This document shows positions 35,209-44,675 of a DNA stretch of 64,000 bases, one piece after another; the first letter of the stretch is position 1; each line of letters opens with the position of its first letter. The position numbers and the translations under genes were made by a program. The DNA lies in contig DJXW01000016.1 in NCBI GenBank assembly GCA_002449845.1, positions 412,120 to 476,119 of the forward strand. The letters are read 5' to 3'. Source of the DNA: Prevotella sp. UBA6994 (lineage in GTDB: Bacteria; Bacteroidota; Bacteroidia; Bacteroidales; Bacteroidaceae). A model generated the notes under the pieces. That model ran no database searches, had not been told where the DNA came from, and saw only the letters and a list, made by a program, of their open reading frames with translations.

Positions 35209-36297
35209 ATGTTCGATTTTTCAATCATAACACAATGGTTCGACAGTCTTCTCCGAAACACGTTAGGTCTCGGCGATTTCTGGACGATTCTCATAGAGTG
35301 CGTGCTGGTGGGCGTCATCATCTTGACCGCTTACGCCCTGCTTGCCATTGCACTGATATTCATGGAGCGTAAGGTCTGCGCCTATTTCCAGTGCCGTCTG
35401 GGCCCGATGCGTGTAGGACCTTGGGGAATATTCCAAGTGTTTGCCGACGTGTTGAAGATGCTCATCAAGGAAATCTTCTTCGTTGACAAGGCAGACAAGT
35501 TCCTGTATGCGCTTGCTCCGTTTCTTGTCATCATCGGCTCGGTAGGTACATTCTCCTTCCTGCCCTGGAACAAGGGAGCCAACGTGCTCGACTTCAACGT
35601 AGGCGTATTCCTCATCACCGCCATCTCGTCGATTGGCGTATTGGGTGTATTCCTCGCAGGTTGGAGTAGTAACAACAAGTACTCTGTAGTGTCAGCCATG
35701 CGTGCCGCCGTACAGATGATTTCTTACGAGATGTCACTTTGTCTTTGCTTGATTACCGCCGTCGTCATGATTGGTTCCATGCAAGTGAGCGAGATTGTTG
35801 ACTATCAGACAGGTCCCTGGAACTGGCTCATCGTTCGTGGACACATCCCAGCCATCATCGCATTCATCGTATTCCTCATTGCAGGAAACGCAGAGGCCAA
35901 CCGTGGCCCATTCGACATGGCTGAGGCAGAAAGCGAGCTGACCGCCGGTCACCACACCGAGTATTCTGGTATGGGTTTCGGTTTCTTCTATTTGGCAGAG
36001 TTCCTTAACCTCTTTATCATTGCCGGTATTGCCACCACCGTATTCTTGGGTGGATGGGCTCCCGTAAACATTGGCATAGAGGTGTTTGACAACGTGATGA
36101 ACTACATCCCAGGTATCGTATGGTTCTTGGGTAAGGCTTTTGCCGTAGTGTGGCTGCTCATGTGGGTGAAGTGGACGTTCCCCCGTCTGCGTATCGACCA
36201 GATATTGAAACTGGAATGGAAATATCTTATGCCGCTGTCGCTTATCAACCTCGTGCTGATGACCGTCGTGGTAGCACTTGGCATCTATTTTAAATAA
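35209..36297 (+). CDS. nuoH: complex I subunit H
   Basis: 362 residues, eight predicted membrane helices. Signatures 'MERKVCAYFQCRLGPMRVGP' and 'NRGPFDMAEAESELTAGHHT' are the quinone-channel loops. It anchors the peripheral arm in the membrane. It is separated from nuoI by a 55-base gap that contains a 9-bp tandem repeat. Confidence 0.95.
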   Translation: MFDFSIITQWFDSLLRNTLGLGDFWTILIECVLVGVIILTAYALLAIALIFMERKVCAYFQCRLGPMRVGPWGIFQVFADVLKMLIKEIFFVDKADKFLYALAPFLVIIGSVGTFSFLPWNKGANVLDFNVGVFLITAISSIGVLGVFLAGWSSNNKYSVVSAMRAAVQMISYEMSLCLCLITAVVMIGSMQVSEIVDYQTGPWNWLIVRGHIPAIIAFIVFLIAGNAEANRGPFDMAEAESELTAGHHTEYSGMGFGFFYLAEFLNLFIIAGIATTVFLGGWAPVNIGIEVFDNVMNYIPGIVWFLGKAFAVVWLLMWVKWTFPRLRIDQILKLEWKYLMPLSLINLVLMTVVVALGIYFK

Positions 36298-36301
36298 TGT
36301 G

Positions 36302-36346
36302 TTAGAAAAACTAGAAAATCTAGCATAACTAGAATTACTAGAATAA
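36302..36346 (+). repeat. 9-bp tandem repeat with CTAG in each unit
   Basis: Five 9-base units (TTAGAAAAA, CTAGAAAAT, CTAGCATAA, CTAGAATTA, CTAGAATAA); CTAG falls at 36311, 36320, 36329 and 36338. It lies between nuoH and nuoI, just before the nuoI ATG. Confidence 0.8.
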
Positions 36347-36352
36347 AAAACA

Positions 36353-36886
36353 ATGGAACAGAATAAATCATATTTCGGCGAACTCGTGGATGGTGTGAAG
36401 ACACTGGCTACCGGAATGAAAGTAACTCTGAAAGAGTACTTCACCGCGAAGTCAACCGAGCAATATCCCGAGAACCGCAAGACAACGCTGCATGTGGCAA
36501 GTCGCCATCGTGGTCGCCTGATATTCAAGCGCAACGAAGACGGCAGCTACAAATGCACGGCTTGTACATTGTGTGAGAAAGCTTGCCCCAACGGAACCAT
36601 CAAGATTACCGCTCACATGGCAGAAGATCCTGAGACGGGCAAGAAGAAGAAGGTGCTTGACGACTATCGGTACGACCTTGGCGACTGTATGTTTTGCCAG
36701 TTGTGTACGAACGCCTGCAACTTCGACGCTATTGAGTTTACAAACGATTTCGAGAATGCCACGTTCGACCGCGACGCCCTTGTGCTTCACCTTGACAAAG
36801 AGGTTTATCAAGGCGGTTCGTTGCCAGGTCTCATCAACGGAGGCGCACCTCTCACCATCGGTAAGTTTAACACCAAAACCAAGTAA
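36353..36886 (+). CDS. nuoI: complex I subunit I (two 4Fe-4S clusters)
   Basis: 177 residues. Two CxxCxxCxxxCP motifs: 'CTACTLCEKACPNG' and 'CMFCQLCTNACNFDA' (the second ends CN, not CP). It carries clusters N6a and N6b that pass electrons to NuoB. It is read after a 55-base gap. Confidence 0.95.
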   Translation: MEQNKSYFGELVDGVKTLATGMKVTLKEYFTAKSTEQYPENRKTTLHVASRHRGRLIFKRNEDGSYKCTACTLCEKACPNGTIKITAHMAEDPETGKKKKVLDDYRYDLGDCMFCQLCTNACNFDAIEFTNDFENATFDRDALVLHLDKEVYQGGSLPGLINGGAPLTIGKFNTKTK

Positions 36887-36892
36887 GGAACT

Positions 36893-37417
36893 ATGGCAAG
36901 ATTAGTAATGTTTTGCATTTTGGCGATCATCATTTTAGGATCAGCCATCATGTGCGTAACAACCAAGAGGATTATGAGAGCCGCAACGTTCCTGCTCTTC
37001 GTTCTCTTCGGTGTGGCAGGTATCTATTTCCTGCTCGACTACACGTTCCTCGGTGCCGCCCAGATCAGCATCTATGCAGGAGGTATCACGATGATGTATA
37101 TCTTCGCTATCCAGTTGGTGTCTAAGCGCACGCTTCAAGGCTTGCAAGAGCACATCAAGGGCAGTCGTGTCATCACGGGTGCGCTGGCTGCGCTGATTGG
37201 CTTCGGAACGGTAATGATTGTATTTTTCAAGAACAAATTATTCGACCTCATGACTCCGATGTCAGAATGTACGGAACTGCCTATGGCAAAGATAGGAGCC
37301 GACTTAGTGGGTGCCGACAAGTACGGATGGGTACTCCCCTTCGAGTTTATCTCTATCTTCCTGCTTGCCTGCATCGTAGGTGGAATCATGATAGCAAGAA
37401 AGGAGGATAAGCAATGA
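36893..37417 (+). CDS. nuoJ: complex I subunit J
   Basis: 174 residues, five hydrophobic helices. 'YTFLGAAQISIYAGGITMMY' contains the family's conserved YxxAxQxxIYAG stretch. It starts 6 bases after nuoI and overlaps nuoK by 4 bases. Confidence 0.94.
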   Translation: MARLVMFCILAIIILGSAIMCVTTKRIMRAATFLLFVLFGVAGIYFLLDYTFLGAAQISIYAGGITMMYIFAIQLVSKRTLQGLQEHIKGSRVITGALAALIGFGTVMIVFFKNKLFDLMTPMSECTELPMAKIGADLVGADKYGWVLPFEFISIFLLACIVGGIMIARKEDKQ

Positions 37418-37722
37418 TACCCGTTGAATGTTATTTCGCACTGAGTGCCATGTTGTTTTTCATTGGCTTCTTTGGTTTCGTTACACGTCGCAACCTGATT
37501 GCGATGCTTATCTCCGTAGAACTCGTATTGAACGCTGTTGACATCAACTTCGCCGTGTTCAATCGCATCCTCTTCCCGGGACAACTCGAAGGTTTCTTCT
37601 TCACACTCTTCTCAATAGGTGTGAGTGCAGCCGAGAGCGCTGTCGCTATCGCTATTATCATCAACGTTTACCATAACTTCAAGAGTGACCAGGTGAACAG
37701 TATTGAAAACATGAAATGGTAA
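37414..37722 (+). CDS. nuoK: complex I subunit K
   Basis: 102 residues, three helices. 'LIAMLISVELVLNAVDINF' carries the conserved Glu of NuoK, and 'GVSAAESAVAIAIIINVYHN' the second conserved Glu. It overlaps nuoJ at the start and nuoL at the end. Confidence 0.95.
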   Translation: MIPVECYFALSAMLFFIGFFGFVTRRNLIAMLISVELVLNAVDINFAVFNRILFPGQLEGFFFTLFSIGVSAAESAVAIAIIINVYHNFKSDQVNSIENMKW

Positions 37723-39713
37723 TGACTATGTACGAATATTCATTTTTGATACTTCTTCTACCGCTTTTGTCATTCATTGTGTTAGGACTTGCGGGAATGA
37801 AGATGTCGCACAAGACGGCAGGCCTTATCGGTACCTGTACGCTTGGTGTGGTTACTGCGCTCAGCTATTTTGCTGCATTCCAATATTTTACGGCAGCTCG
37901 TACGGCTGAAGGCATTTACCAAACCATTGTGCCTTATAATTTCACATGGTTGCCATTAGGCAACTTGCATTTCGACATGGGTATCTTGCTCGACCCGATT
38001 TCGGTGATGATGCTGATTGTCATCTCCACGGTGTCGTTCATGGTACACATCTATTCTTTCGGATACATGCATGGTGAGAAAGGTTTCCAGCGTTACTACG
38101 CTTTCCTGAGCCTTTTCACGATGTCTATGCTTGGACTGGTACTTGCCACCAACATTTTCCAGATGTATATGTTCTGGGAATTGGTGGGTGTGAGTTCATA
38201 TCTGCTCATCGGATTCTATTATCCCCTTCACGCTGCCGTGGCTGCTTCCAAGAAAGCATTCATCGTGACACGTTTTGCGGATATGTTCTTCCTCATCGGT
38301 ATATTGATATTCGGCTATTACACCGAGTCGTTCAACTTCTCGTTTGCCGGCGATATCGTGATGGGTGCAGGAACCACGCCATTCGTAACTGGCAGTGCAG
38401 CCAAAGCTGTTGCAGCAGGAGCCTTCATCCTTCCTACGGCACTCGTGCTGATGTTTATCGGTGGTGCAGGTAAGAGTGCGATGTTCCCATTGCACATCTG
38501 GTTGCCAGACGCAATGGAAGGTCCTACTCCTGTCAGCGCACTTATCCATGCTGCTACGATGGTGGTAGCCGGTGTGTTCCAAGTAGCACGTATGTTCCCA
38601 TTGTGGATTGAGTATGCTCCACAAACCATGTCGGTGATAGTATGGATTGGTGTCTTCACCGCCTTCTATGCAGCGGCTGTGGCTTGTGCCCAGACAGATA
38701 TCAAGCGTGTACTCGCCTTCTCTACCATTTCTCAGATTGCATTTATGATGGTGGCACTGGGTGTTTGTCTGCCAGGACACGAGGCAGTGCTTGACAATCA
38801 CACGCAACTGGGATACATGGCTGGTATGTTCCACCTGTTCACTCACGCCATGTTCAAGGCTTGTCTGTTCCTTGGCGCAGGATGTATCATTCATGCGGTT
38901 CACTCTAACGAGATGGCTTTGATGGGAGGTTTGCGCAAATATATGCCTATCACCCACATCACATTCCTGATTTCATGTTTGGCCATTGCGGGAATCCCCT
39001 TCTTCTCTGGATTCAGTTCTAAGGACGAGATTATCACCGCATGTTTTGCCTACAGTCCTGTAGTGGGATGGATTATGACAGGTATTGCTGCCATGACCGC
39101 CTTCTATATGTTCCGTCTGTACTACGGTATTTTCTGGGGTACAGAGAACAAGGAAGCTCATGAGCATCATACACCACACGAGGCTCCATTGACAATGACC
39201 GTTCCATTGATTATCCTCTGCTGCATCACGGTGGGTGTAGGTATTTACACCACGCTTGGCGGATTCCTTGGATGGGGTGGTTCGTTTGGCAGTTTCGTAA
39301 GTGCCAGCGGTCAGGAATACACCATTCACTTCGACACTCAGATTGCTTTGACCTCTACAATTATCGCCATCTTGAGTATCTGCTTGGCAACCTATATATA
39401 TAAAGGTGAACAGCAACCCATCGCCGACCGTCTATACAAGACGTTCCCCAACCTTTGGCGTGCTGCATACAAGCGTTTCTACCAAGATGAGATTTGGCAA
39501 TTCGTTACCCATAAGATTATCTTCCGTTGCGTTTCTATGCCTATTGCATGGTTTGACCGTCGAGTGATTGACGGAACATTCAACTTCATGGCATGGGGAA
39601 CCAACGAAGCAGGCGAGTCGCTCCGTCCTTGGCAGAGTGGCGATGTACGCCAATACGTAGTATGGTTCTTGACGGGTGCCGTAGCATTAACATTAATCCT
39701 GCTTTGCATTTAA
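37722..39713 (+). CDS. nuoL: complex I subunit L (antiporter-like)
   Basis: 663 residues from ATG 37722, which forms TAATG with the nuoK stop; ATGs at 37716 and 37728 are equally in frame. Family segments include 'FWELVGVSSYLLIGFYY', 'KSAMFPLHIWLPDAMEGPTP', 'HAATMVVAGVFQVARMFPL' and 'HLFTHAMFKACLFLGAG'. It is the distal proton-pumping subunit with the long lateral helix at the C-terminus. Confidence 0.94.
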   Translation: MTMYEYSFLILLLPLLSFIVLGLAGMKMSHKTAGLIGTCTLGVVTALSYFAAFQYFTAARTAEGIYQTIVPYNFTWLPLGNLHFDMGILLDPISVMMLIVISTVSFMVHIYSFGYMHGEKGFQRYYAFLSLFTMSMLGLVLATNIFQMYMFWELVGVSSYLLIGFYYPLHAAVAASKKAFIVTRFADMFFLIGILIFGYYTESFNFSFAGDIVMGAGTTPFVTGSAAKAVAAGAFILPTALVLMFIGGAGKSAMFPLHIWLPDAMEGPTPVSALIHAATMVVAGVFQVARMFPLWIEYAPQTMSVIVWIGVFTAFYAAAVACAQTDIKRVLAFSTISQIAFMMVALGVCLPGHEAVLDNHTQLGYMAGMFHLFTHAMFKACLFLGAGCIIHAVHSNEMALMGGLRKYMPITHITFLISCLAIAGIPFFSGFSSKDEIITACFAYSPVVGWIMTGIAAMTAFYMFRLYYGIFWGTENKEAHEHHTPHEAPLTMTVPLIILCCITVGVGIYTTLGGFLGWGGSFGSFVSASGQEYTIHFDTQIALTSTIIAILSICLATYIYKGEQQPIADRLYKTFPNLWRAAYKRFYQDEIWQFVTHKIIFRCVSMPIAWFDRRVIDGTFNFMAWGTNEAGESLRPWQSGDVRQYVVWFLTGAVALTLILLCI

Positions 39714-39725
39714 TCCATAAGAAAA

Positions 39726-41213
39726 ATGAACACATTAAGTTTATTCGTAGTTATTCCCGTACTGATGTTGCTTGGCTTGTGGTTAGCCAAGAACTTAAAT
39801 CAGGTACGTGGCGTGATGGTGGTTGGAGCTTCTTGTTTGTTGGCTCTTTCCATCTGGCTGACTGTGTATTTTGTTCAGCAACGTGCGGCAGGAAATACCG
39901 ACGTGATGTTGCTTACCTATAGTGTACCCTGGTTTAAACCATTAAACATAGCTTACGCGACAGGTGTAGATGGCATTTCGGTGGTGATGTTGCTGCTTTC
40001 AAGTATCATCGTATTCACTGGTACGTTTGCCTCATGGCAACTCAAGCCACTCACCAAGGAATATTTCCTTTGGTTTACCCTTTTGTCAACGGGTGTTTAC
40101 GGTTTCTTCATCTCCATCGACCTCTTCACCATGTTTATGTTCTATGAGGTTGCCCTTATCCCGATGTATTTGCTCATCGGTGTTTGGGGAAGTGGAGCGA
40201 AAGAGTATTCAGCCATGAAGCTGACACTGATGTTGATGGGAGGTTCTGCCTTGCTCATCATCGGTATCTTGGGTATCTATTTCTTCTCTGGAGCAAGTAC
40301 GATGAACATCATCGAGATAGCGGAAATGCACAACATCCCCGTAGCTATCCAGAAGGTATTCTTCCCATTCATCTTCATCGGTTTCGGAGTACTTGGAGCC
40401 ATGTTCCCATTCCACACATGGTCTCCCGACGGTCACGCATCAGCGCCAACAGCCGTGTCTATGCTTCACGCTGGTGTATTGATGAAGTTGGGAGGATACG
40501 GATGTTTCCGTGTTGCCATGTATCTGTTGCCAGAAGCAGCACAAGAATTGGCTTGGATATTCCTCATCCTGACCACCATCTCCGTGGTTTACGGTGCACT
40601 CTCCGCATGTGTACAAACTGACTTGAAGTACATCAATGCTTATTCATCTGTTTCTCACTGTGGTTTGGTACTGTTTGCATTATTGATGACCACTCAGAAC
40701 GCTTGTTCAGGTGCCATTCTCCAAATGCTCTCTCACGGTTTGATGACAGCCTTGTTCTTCGCCTTGATTGGTATGATTTACGGAAGAACGCACACCCGTG
40801 ACGTTCGCAAGTTGGGTGGTTTGATGAAGATTATGCCATTCCTCGCCGTAGGATACCTCATTGCAGGTCTTGCTAACCTTGGTTTGCCAGGCTTCTCAGG
40901 ATTTACCGCAGAAATGACCATCTTCGTGGGATCGTTTGAGAACAACGACACATTCCACCGCGTATGTACTATCATAGCATGTACGTCAATCGTGGTTACC
41001 GCAGTTTACATCTTACGTGTAGCGGGCAAGATATTGATGGGTAAGGTAGCAGATCCCCATTACGAGCAGTTGACAGACGCCACATGGGACGAGCGTGTTG
41101 CCGTAGCCTGTCTGATATTCTGCGTTGCAGGTCTTGGTCTTACACCATTCTTCTTCAAGCCCATCATCGATGACGCACTTATTCCAATTCTCTCAGTTAT
41201 TAATCCCATGTAA
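39726..41213 (+). CDS. nuoM: complex I subunit M (antiporter-like)
   Basis: 495 residues. 'FYEVALIPMYLLIGVWG' has the key Glu, and 'PFHTWSPDGHASAPTAVSM' and 'SMLHAGVLMKLGGYG' are typical. About 14 helices. It sits 12 bases after nuoL and 12 before nuoN. Confidence 0.95.
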   Translation: MNTLSLFVVIPVLMLLGLWLAKNLNQVRGVMVVGASCLLALSIWLTVYFVQQRAAGNTDVMLLTYSVPWFKPLNIAYATGVDGISVVMLLLSSIIVFTGTFASWQLKPLTKEYFLWFTLLSTGVYGFFISIDLFTMFMFYEVALIPMYLLIGVWGSGAKEYSAMKLTLMLMGGSALLIIGILGIYFFSGASTMNIIEIAEMHNIPVAIQKVFFPFIFIGFGVLGAMFPFHTWSPDGHASAPTAVSMLHAGVLMKLGGYGCFRVAMYLLPEAAQELAWIFLILTTISVVYGALSACVQTDLKYINAYSSVSHCGLVLFALLMTTQNACSGAILQMLSHGLMTALFFALIGMIYGRTHTRDVRKLGGLMKIMPFLAVGYLIAGLANLGLPGFSGFTAEMTIFVGSFENNDTFHRVCTIIACTSIVVTAVYILRVAGKILMGKVADPHYEQLTDATWDERVAVACLIFCVAGLGLTPFFFKPIIDDALIPILSVINPM

Positions 41214-41225
41214 AATCAGAAAGAT

Positions 41226-42689
41226 ATGAACTACGGACAATTTCTAAATATGATTCCAGAAGCAACGCTTGTTGCTATCTTGATAATAGTGTTCATCGCC
41301 GATTTTGCGCTGAGCAATAGCGAGAAGAAACATAGTGTATTGCGCACGATGACCTTGATTCTCATGGGATTGCAATTTATCCCCTGTATAGTAACGGAGT
41401 CATCTACGGCATTTGGTGGATTGTATTTCACCACCCCAGCCGTAAGTGCCATGAAGGTAATTCTCACTGGTGGAACATTTGTAGTATTGCTGATGGCACA
41501 GTCATGGTTGCAAAACCATGAAATCAGCAAGAGATACGAGGGCGAGTTTTATATGCTTGTCATCTCTACCCTTCTCGGTATGTACATGATGATGTCGAGT
41601 GGACACTTCATGATGTTCTTCCTCGGTCTTGAAATGGCTTCCGTTCCCATGTCATGTTTGGTTGCAATGGACAAATGGAAGAAGATTTCTGCAGAGGCAG
41701 CCGCTAAATATATTTTGACGGCGACATTCTCAAGTGCCATCATGCTCTATGGAATTTCATTTATCTACGGAGCAGTGGGAACACTCTATTTCGATGACGT
41801 AGCAACCCGCCTGACAGCCACTCCATTCACGATTGCAGGTTTGGTATTCACGTTTAGTGGTCTTGGTTTCAAACTTTCATTGGTACCATTCCATTTCTGG
41901 ACTGCAGATACTTACCAAGGTGCGCCAACATCCGTTACTGGATATTTGAGCGTTATCTCTAAGGGTGCAGCCGCATTTGCGTTGTACGCAATCCTCATCA
42001 AGGTGTTTGCTCCTATGGTACAATATTGGGAGTACTTGCTCTTTGTTGTGATTGTACTCTCTATCACTATCGCCAACTTATTTGCCATTCGCCAGAAAGA
42101 ACTCAAACGATTCATGGCTTTCAGTTCTATCTCACAGGCAGGATACATCATGTTGGCAGTTGTAGGCAATTCGGCTATGGGCGTTACGGCACTGATGTTC
42201 TACACATTGGTTTACGTAGCAGCCAACCTCGCTGTATTTGCTGTTATCAACGTGGTAGAGCAAAACAATGGTGGTGCAACCAATATGGATGCTTATAACG
42301 GTTTCTACCAGACCAATCCCAAATTGTCATTCCTTATGACATTGGCTTTGTTCTCCTTGGCAGGAATCCCACCATTTGCAGGTATGTTCAGCAAGTTCTT
42401 CGTGTTTATGGCAGCAGTCAATGGTCACACTCTTGACAACCCGATAGGAATCTTAGCCTATGTAGTGGTATTTATTGCCTTGATTAACACTGTGATTTCA
42501 CTTTACTATTATTTGCTTATCGTGAAAGCGATGTATATCAAGAAGAGCGAGACACCACTTCCTACATTCGAAAGTGATGACAGTACCAAGTTTGCCCTTG
42601 CCATTTGCACGGCAGGTGTCGCACTGTTCGGTGTTTGCTCGTATGTTTACGATTGGCTTAGTGGCGTAAGTATTGGAGCTTTGCTATAA
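41226..42689 (+). CDS. nuoN: complex I subunit N (antiporter-like)
   Basis: 487 residues. 'FFLGLEMASVPMSCLVAMDK' has the conserved Glu, and 'LVPFHFWTADTYQGAPTSVT' and 'KRFMAFSSISQAGYIMLAV' are family motifs. It ends the operon, which stops in a strong hairpin. Confidence 0.95.
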   Translation: MNYGQFLNMIPEATLVAILIIVFIADFALSNSEKKHSVLRTMTLILMGLQFIPCIVTESSTAFGGLYFTTPAVSAMKVILTGGTFVVLLMAQSWLQNHEISKRYEGEFYMLVISTLLGMYMMMSSGHFMMFFLGLEMASVPMSCLVAMDKWKKISAEAAAKYILTATFSSAIMLYGISFIYGAVGTLYFDDVATRLTATPFTIAGLVFTFSGLGFKLSLVPFHFWTADTYQGAPTSVTGYLSVISKGAAAFALYAILIKVFAPMVQYWEYLLFVVIVLSITIANLFAIRQKELKRFMAFSSISQAGYIMLAVVGNSAMGVTALMFYTLVYVAANLAVFAVINVVEQNNGGATNMDAYNGFYQTNPKLSFLMTLALFSLAGIPPFAGMFSKFFVFMAAVNGHTLDNPIGILAYVVVFIALINTVISLYYYLLIVKAMYIKKSETPLPTFESDDSTKFALAICTAGVALFGVCSYVYDWLSGVSIGALL

Positions 42690-42707
42690 AAGTTCAAATC
42701 ATAATAG

Positions 42708-42744
42708 AAAAAAGATGAGAGGTTATTTATCTCTCATCTTTTTT
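42708..42744. terminator. bidirectional terminator between nuoN and tcdA
   Basis: AAAAAAGATGAGAG (42708-42721) pairs with CTCTCATCTTTTTT (42731-42744) around a 9-base loop; the A and T tracts allow use in both directions. The final codons of tcdA lie inside the right arm. Confidence 0.9.
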
Positions 42745-43461
42745 GATTAAATCTTTCACCACTTCCCCGCCGATTATCAAACCTGCTGTTGCTGGAACGA
42801 AGGCATTGGATGCGGGTATTGCCCTTCGGGAATTGGAAGTATTCATCTCCTCGTCAATAGGTTGTTCTACGGGAGTTATAGGTTGTTCCTCACTATACAC
42901 CACCTTTAGATGTTCTATACCTTCTTTTCTCAAGGTTTTTCGTAATATTCTTGCCAAAGGATCCATATTTGTCTCAGATAAGTCTGCCACTCGAAAAGCA
43001 GTCGCATCAATTTTATTGGCAGCACCCATGGAAGAAATAAGTGGGACATTCATACGATGACAGCGCCTTATCAATTCCAACTTCGCTTTCACCGTATCAA
43101 TACAGTCTATCACATAATCAAACATTCTCAGATTGATTGCATCCGCATTCTCTGGCAAATAAAACATAGGTAAACCATGAACTACACATGCTGGGTTTAT
43201 ATCCAAGATACGTGATTTTGCCACATCTACCTTATATTGTCCCACGGTTGATGTCAGAGCGTATATTTGTCGATTGATGTTACTCCAACTCACTCGGTCA
43301 TTATCAATAAGGGTTAGTTGCCCTACTCCACTTCTTGCAAGGACCTCAACAGCATATCCGCCAACACCTCCGACACCAAACACGGCAACATGCGATTTCT
43401 TCAATGTCTCTATCGCTTCTTTACCAAAAAGCATTTGCGTACGAGAAAAACGATTTTGCAT
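42727..43461 (-). CDS. tcdA: tRNA threonylcarbamoyladenosine dehydratase
   Basis: 244 residues of the ThiF/E1-like superfamily. The Rossmann motif 'VFGVGGVGGYAVEVLARSG', then 'LIDNDRVSWSNINRQIYAL', 'DYVIDCIDTVKAKLELI' and 'ISSMGAANKIDATAFRV' fit TcdA (CsdL), which cyclises t6A37 in tRNA using ATP. It is divergent from the btuF-like gene and has a -7 box at 43523-43530 on the minus strand. Confidence 0.9.
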   Translation of the reverse strand: MQNRFSRTQMLFGKEAIETLKKSHVAVFGVGGVGGYAVEVLARSGVGQLTLIDNDRVSWSNINRQIYALTSTVGQYKVDVAKSRILDINPACVVHGLPMFYLPENADAINLRMFDYVIDCIDTVKAKLELIRRCHRMNVPLISSMGAANKIDATAFRVADLSETNMDPLARILRKTLRKEGIEHLKVVYSEEQPITPVEQPIDEEMNTSNSRRAIPASNAFVPATAGLIIGGEVVKDLIKKDER

Positions 43462-43518
43462 TTTATTCCCAATAAAAATTAAATCAATGTGAAAATGAGA
43501 CCTAATCTTGGCTATTCA

Positions 43519-43550
43519 TTTGCAAAGATAATGATTTTTCAGTACTTTTG
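43519..43550 (+). promoter_or_regulatory. promoter of the btuF-like gene, overlapping a tcdA -7 box
   Basis: Plus strand: TTTG (43519-43522), 20-base spacer, TACTTTTG (43543-43550), a full match. In the same stretch, 43530-43523 reads TATCTTTG on the minus strand, placed for tcdA. The two promoters overlap. Confidence 0.75.
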
Positions 43551-43559
43551 CATGACAAT

Positions 43560-44675
43560 ATGAATAAAATTATACAATTAATCGCCATTTTACTTTTGTT
43601 TGCCTCATGCAATGGCAACAAAACTGGTCATACATTAAAAGATGGTGACACCATTCATTTCCAATATGCAGAGAATATAGAAATGGTGAAATATCCCTCT
43701 TGTATTGTAGTAAGACTGAAAAATCCGTGGCGTACTGGAACATATCTTCACACATATATATTAACGGAATCCGATCATTTCGATTCTCCCCAAATCAACG
43801 GAACAACGATAAAGATACCTCTCCAACGGAGTGTTGTCTTCAATACCGCACATGCCTCTTTAATCGGGATGTTAAATAAAACGGGGCAAATCAAAGGAGT
43901 TTGTGATTTAAAATACATGAACCTACCCGTTATTCATCATTTCGTTAAACAAAAGACCATCGTCGATTGCGGAAACTCAATGTCGCCGGATATTGAGAAG
44001 ATTATTGATTTAAAGGCTGATGGCATTTTGCTCTCTCCTTTCGAGAATAGTGGTGGATATGGGAAATTGGAGAAAATAGACATTCCCATCATTGAATGTG
44101 CAGACTACATGGAAACTTCTGCATTAGGGCGCGCCGAATGGATGAAGTTTTATGGCTTACTTTTTGGTTGCGAACAACAAGCTGACTCTCTCTTCGATGT
44201 GGTTGAAAGAAACTACATGCAACTCAAGCAAAAAGCAAAAAATTCAACCATTCAACGGTCTATCATCACCGAAAGGATGACTGGTAACACCTGGTATGTT
44301 GCAGGAGGAAGAAGCTCTGTAGGAAAACTTATTGCTGATGCTAAAGGCATATATGCTTGGAGTGAAGATCAACATAGTGGAAGTTTGGCATTGCCGTTCG
44401 AGACAGTATTAGACAAGGCTGGTCATGCAGACGTATGGATTTTTAATGATAGCAATAATCCCCCCCTTACCTATCCACGTCTTTTGTCCGAATATCACGG
44501 ATATTCATCCATGAAAGCCTTTCAAGACAAACAAATCTATGTGGTTAATTCCATGCAAGTTCCATATTTCGAACAAGTGTCATTTCGTCCCGACTGGTTG
44601 TTGAGAGATTATATCATTCTCTTACATCCTGATTTAGACTTGGGAGAACTCAAATACTTCAAGTCTTTGCAATGA
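43560..44675 (+). CDS. ABC transporter substrate-binding lipoprotein (iron/cobalamin type)
   Basis: 371 residues from ATG 43560; an ATG at 43548 falls within the -7 box and is rejected. A lipoprotein signal ('IIQLIAILLLFASC') ends at the Cys. The body has a FecB/BtuF fold pattern ('DIEKIIDLKADGILLSPFE', 'IIECADYMETSALGRAEWMK', 'YVAGGRSSVGKLIADAKGIY'). It captures a siderophore, haem or cobamide for the permease encoded next, with which it overlaps by 4 bases. The ligand cannot be told. Confidence 0.85.
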   Translation: MNKIIQLIAILLLFASCNGNKTGHTLKDGDTIHFQYAENIEMVKYPSCIVVRLKNPWRTGTYLHTYILTESDHFDSPQINGTTIKIPLQRSVVFNTAHASLIGMLNKTGQIKGVCDLKYMNLPVIHHFVKQKTIVDCGNSMSPDIEKIIDLKADGILLSPFENSGGYGKLEKIDIPIIECADYMETSALGRAEWMKFYGLLFGCEQQADSLFDVVERNYMQLKQKAKNSTIQRSIITERMTGNTWYVAGGRSSVGKLIADAKGIYAWSEDQHSGSLALPFETVLDKAGHADVWIFNDSNNPPLTYPRLLSEYHGYSSMKAFQDKQIYVVNSMQVPYFEQVSFRPDWLLRDYIILLHPDLDLGELKYFKSLQ

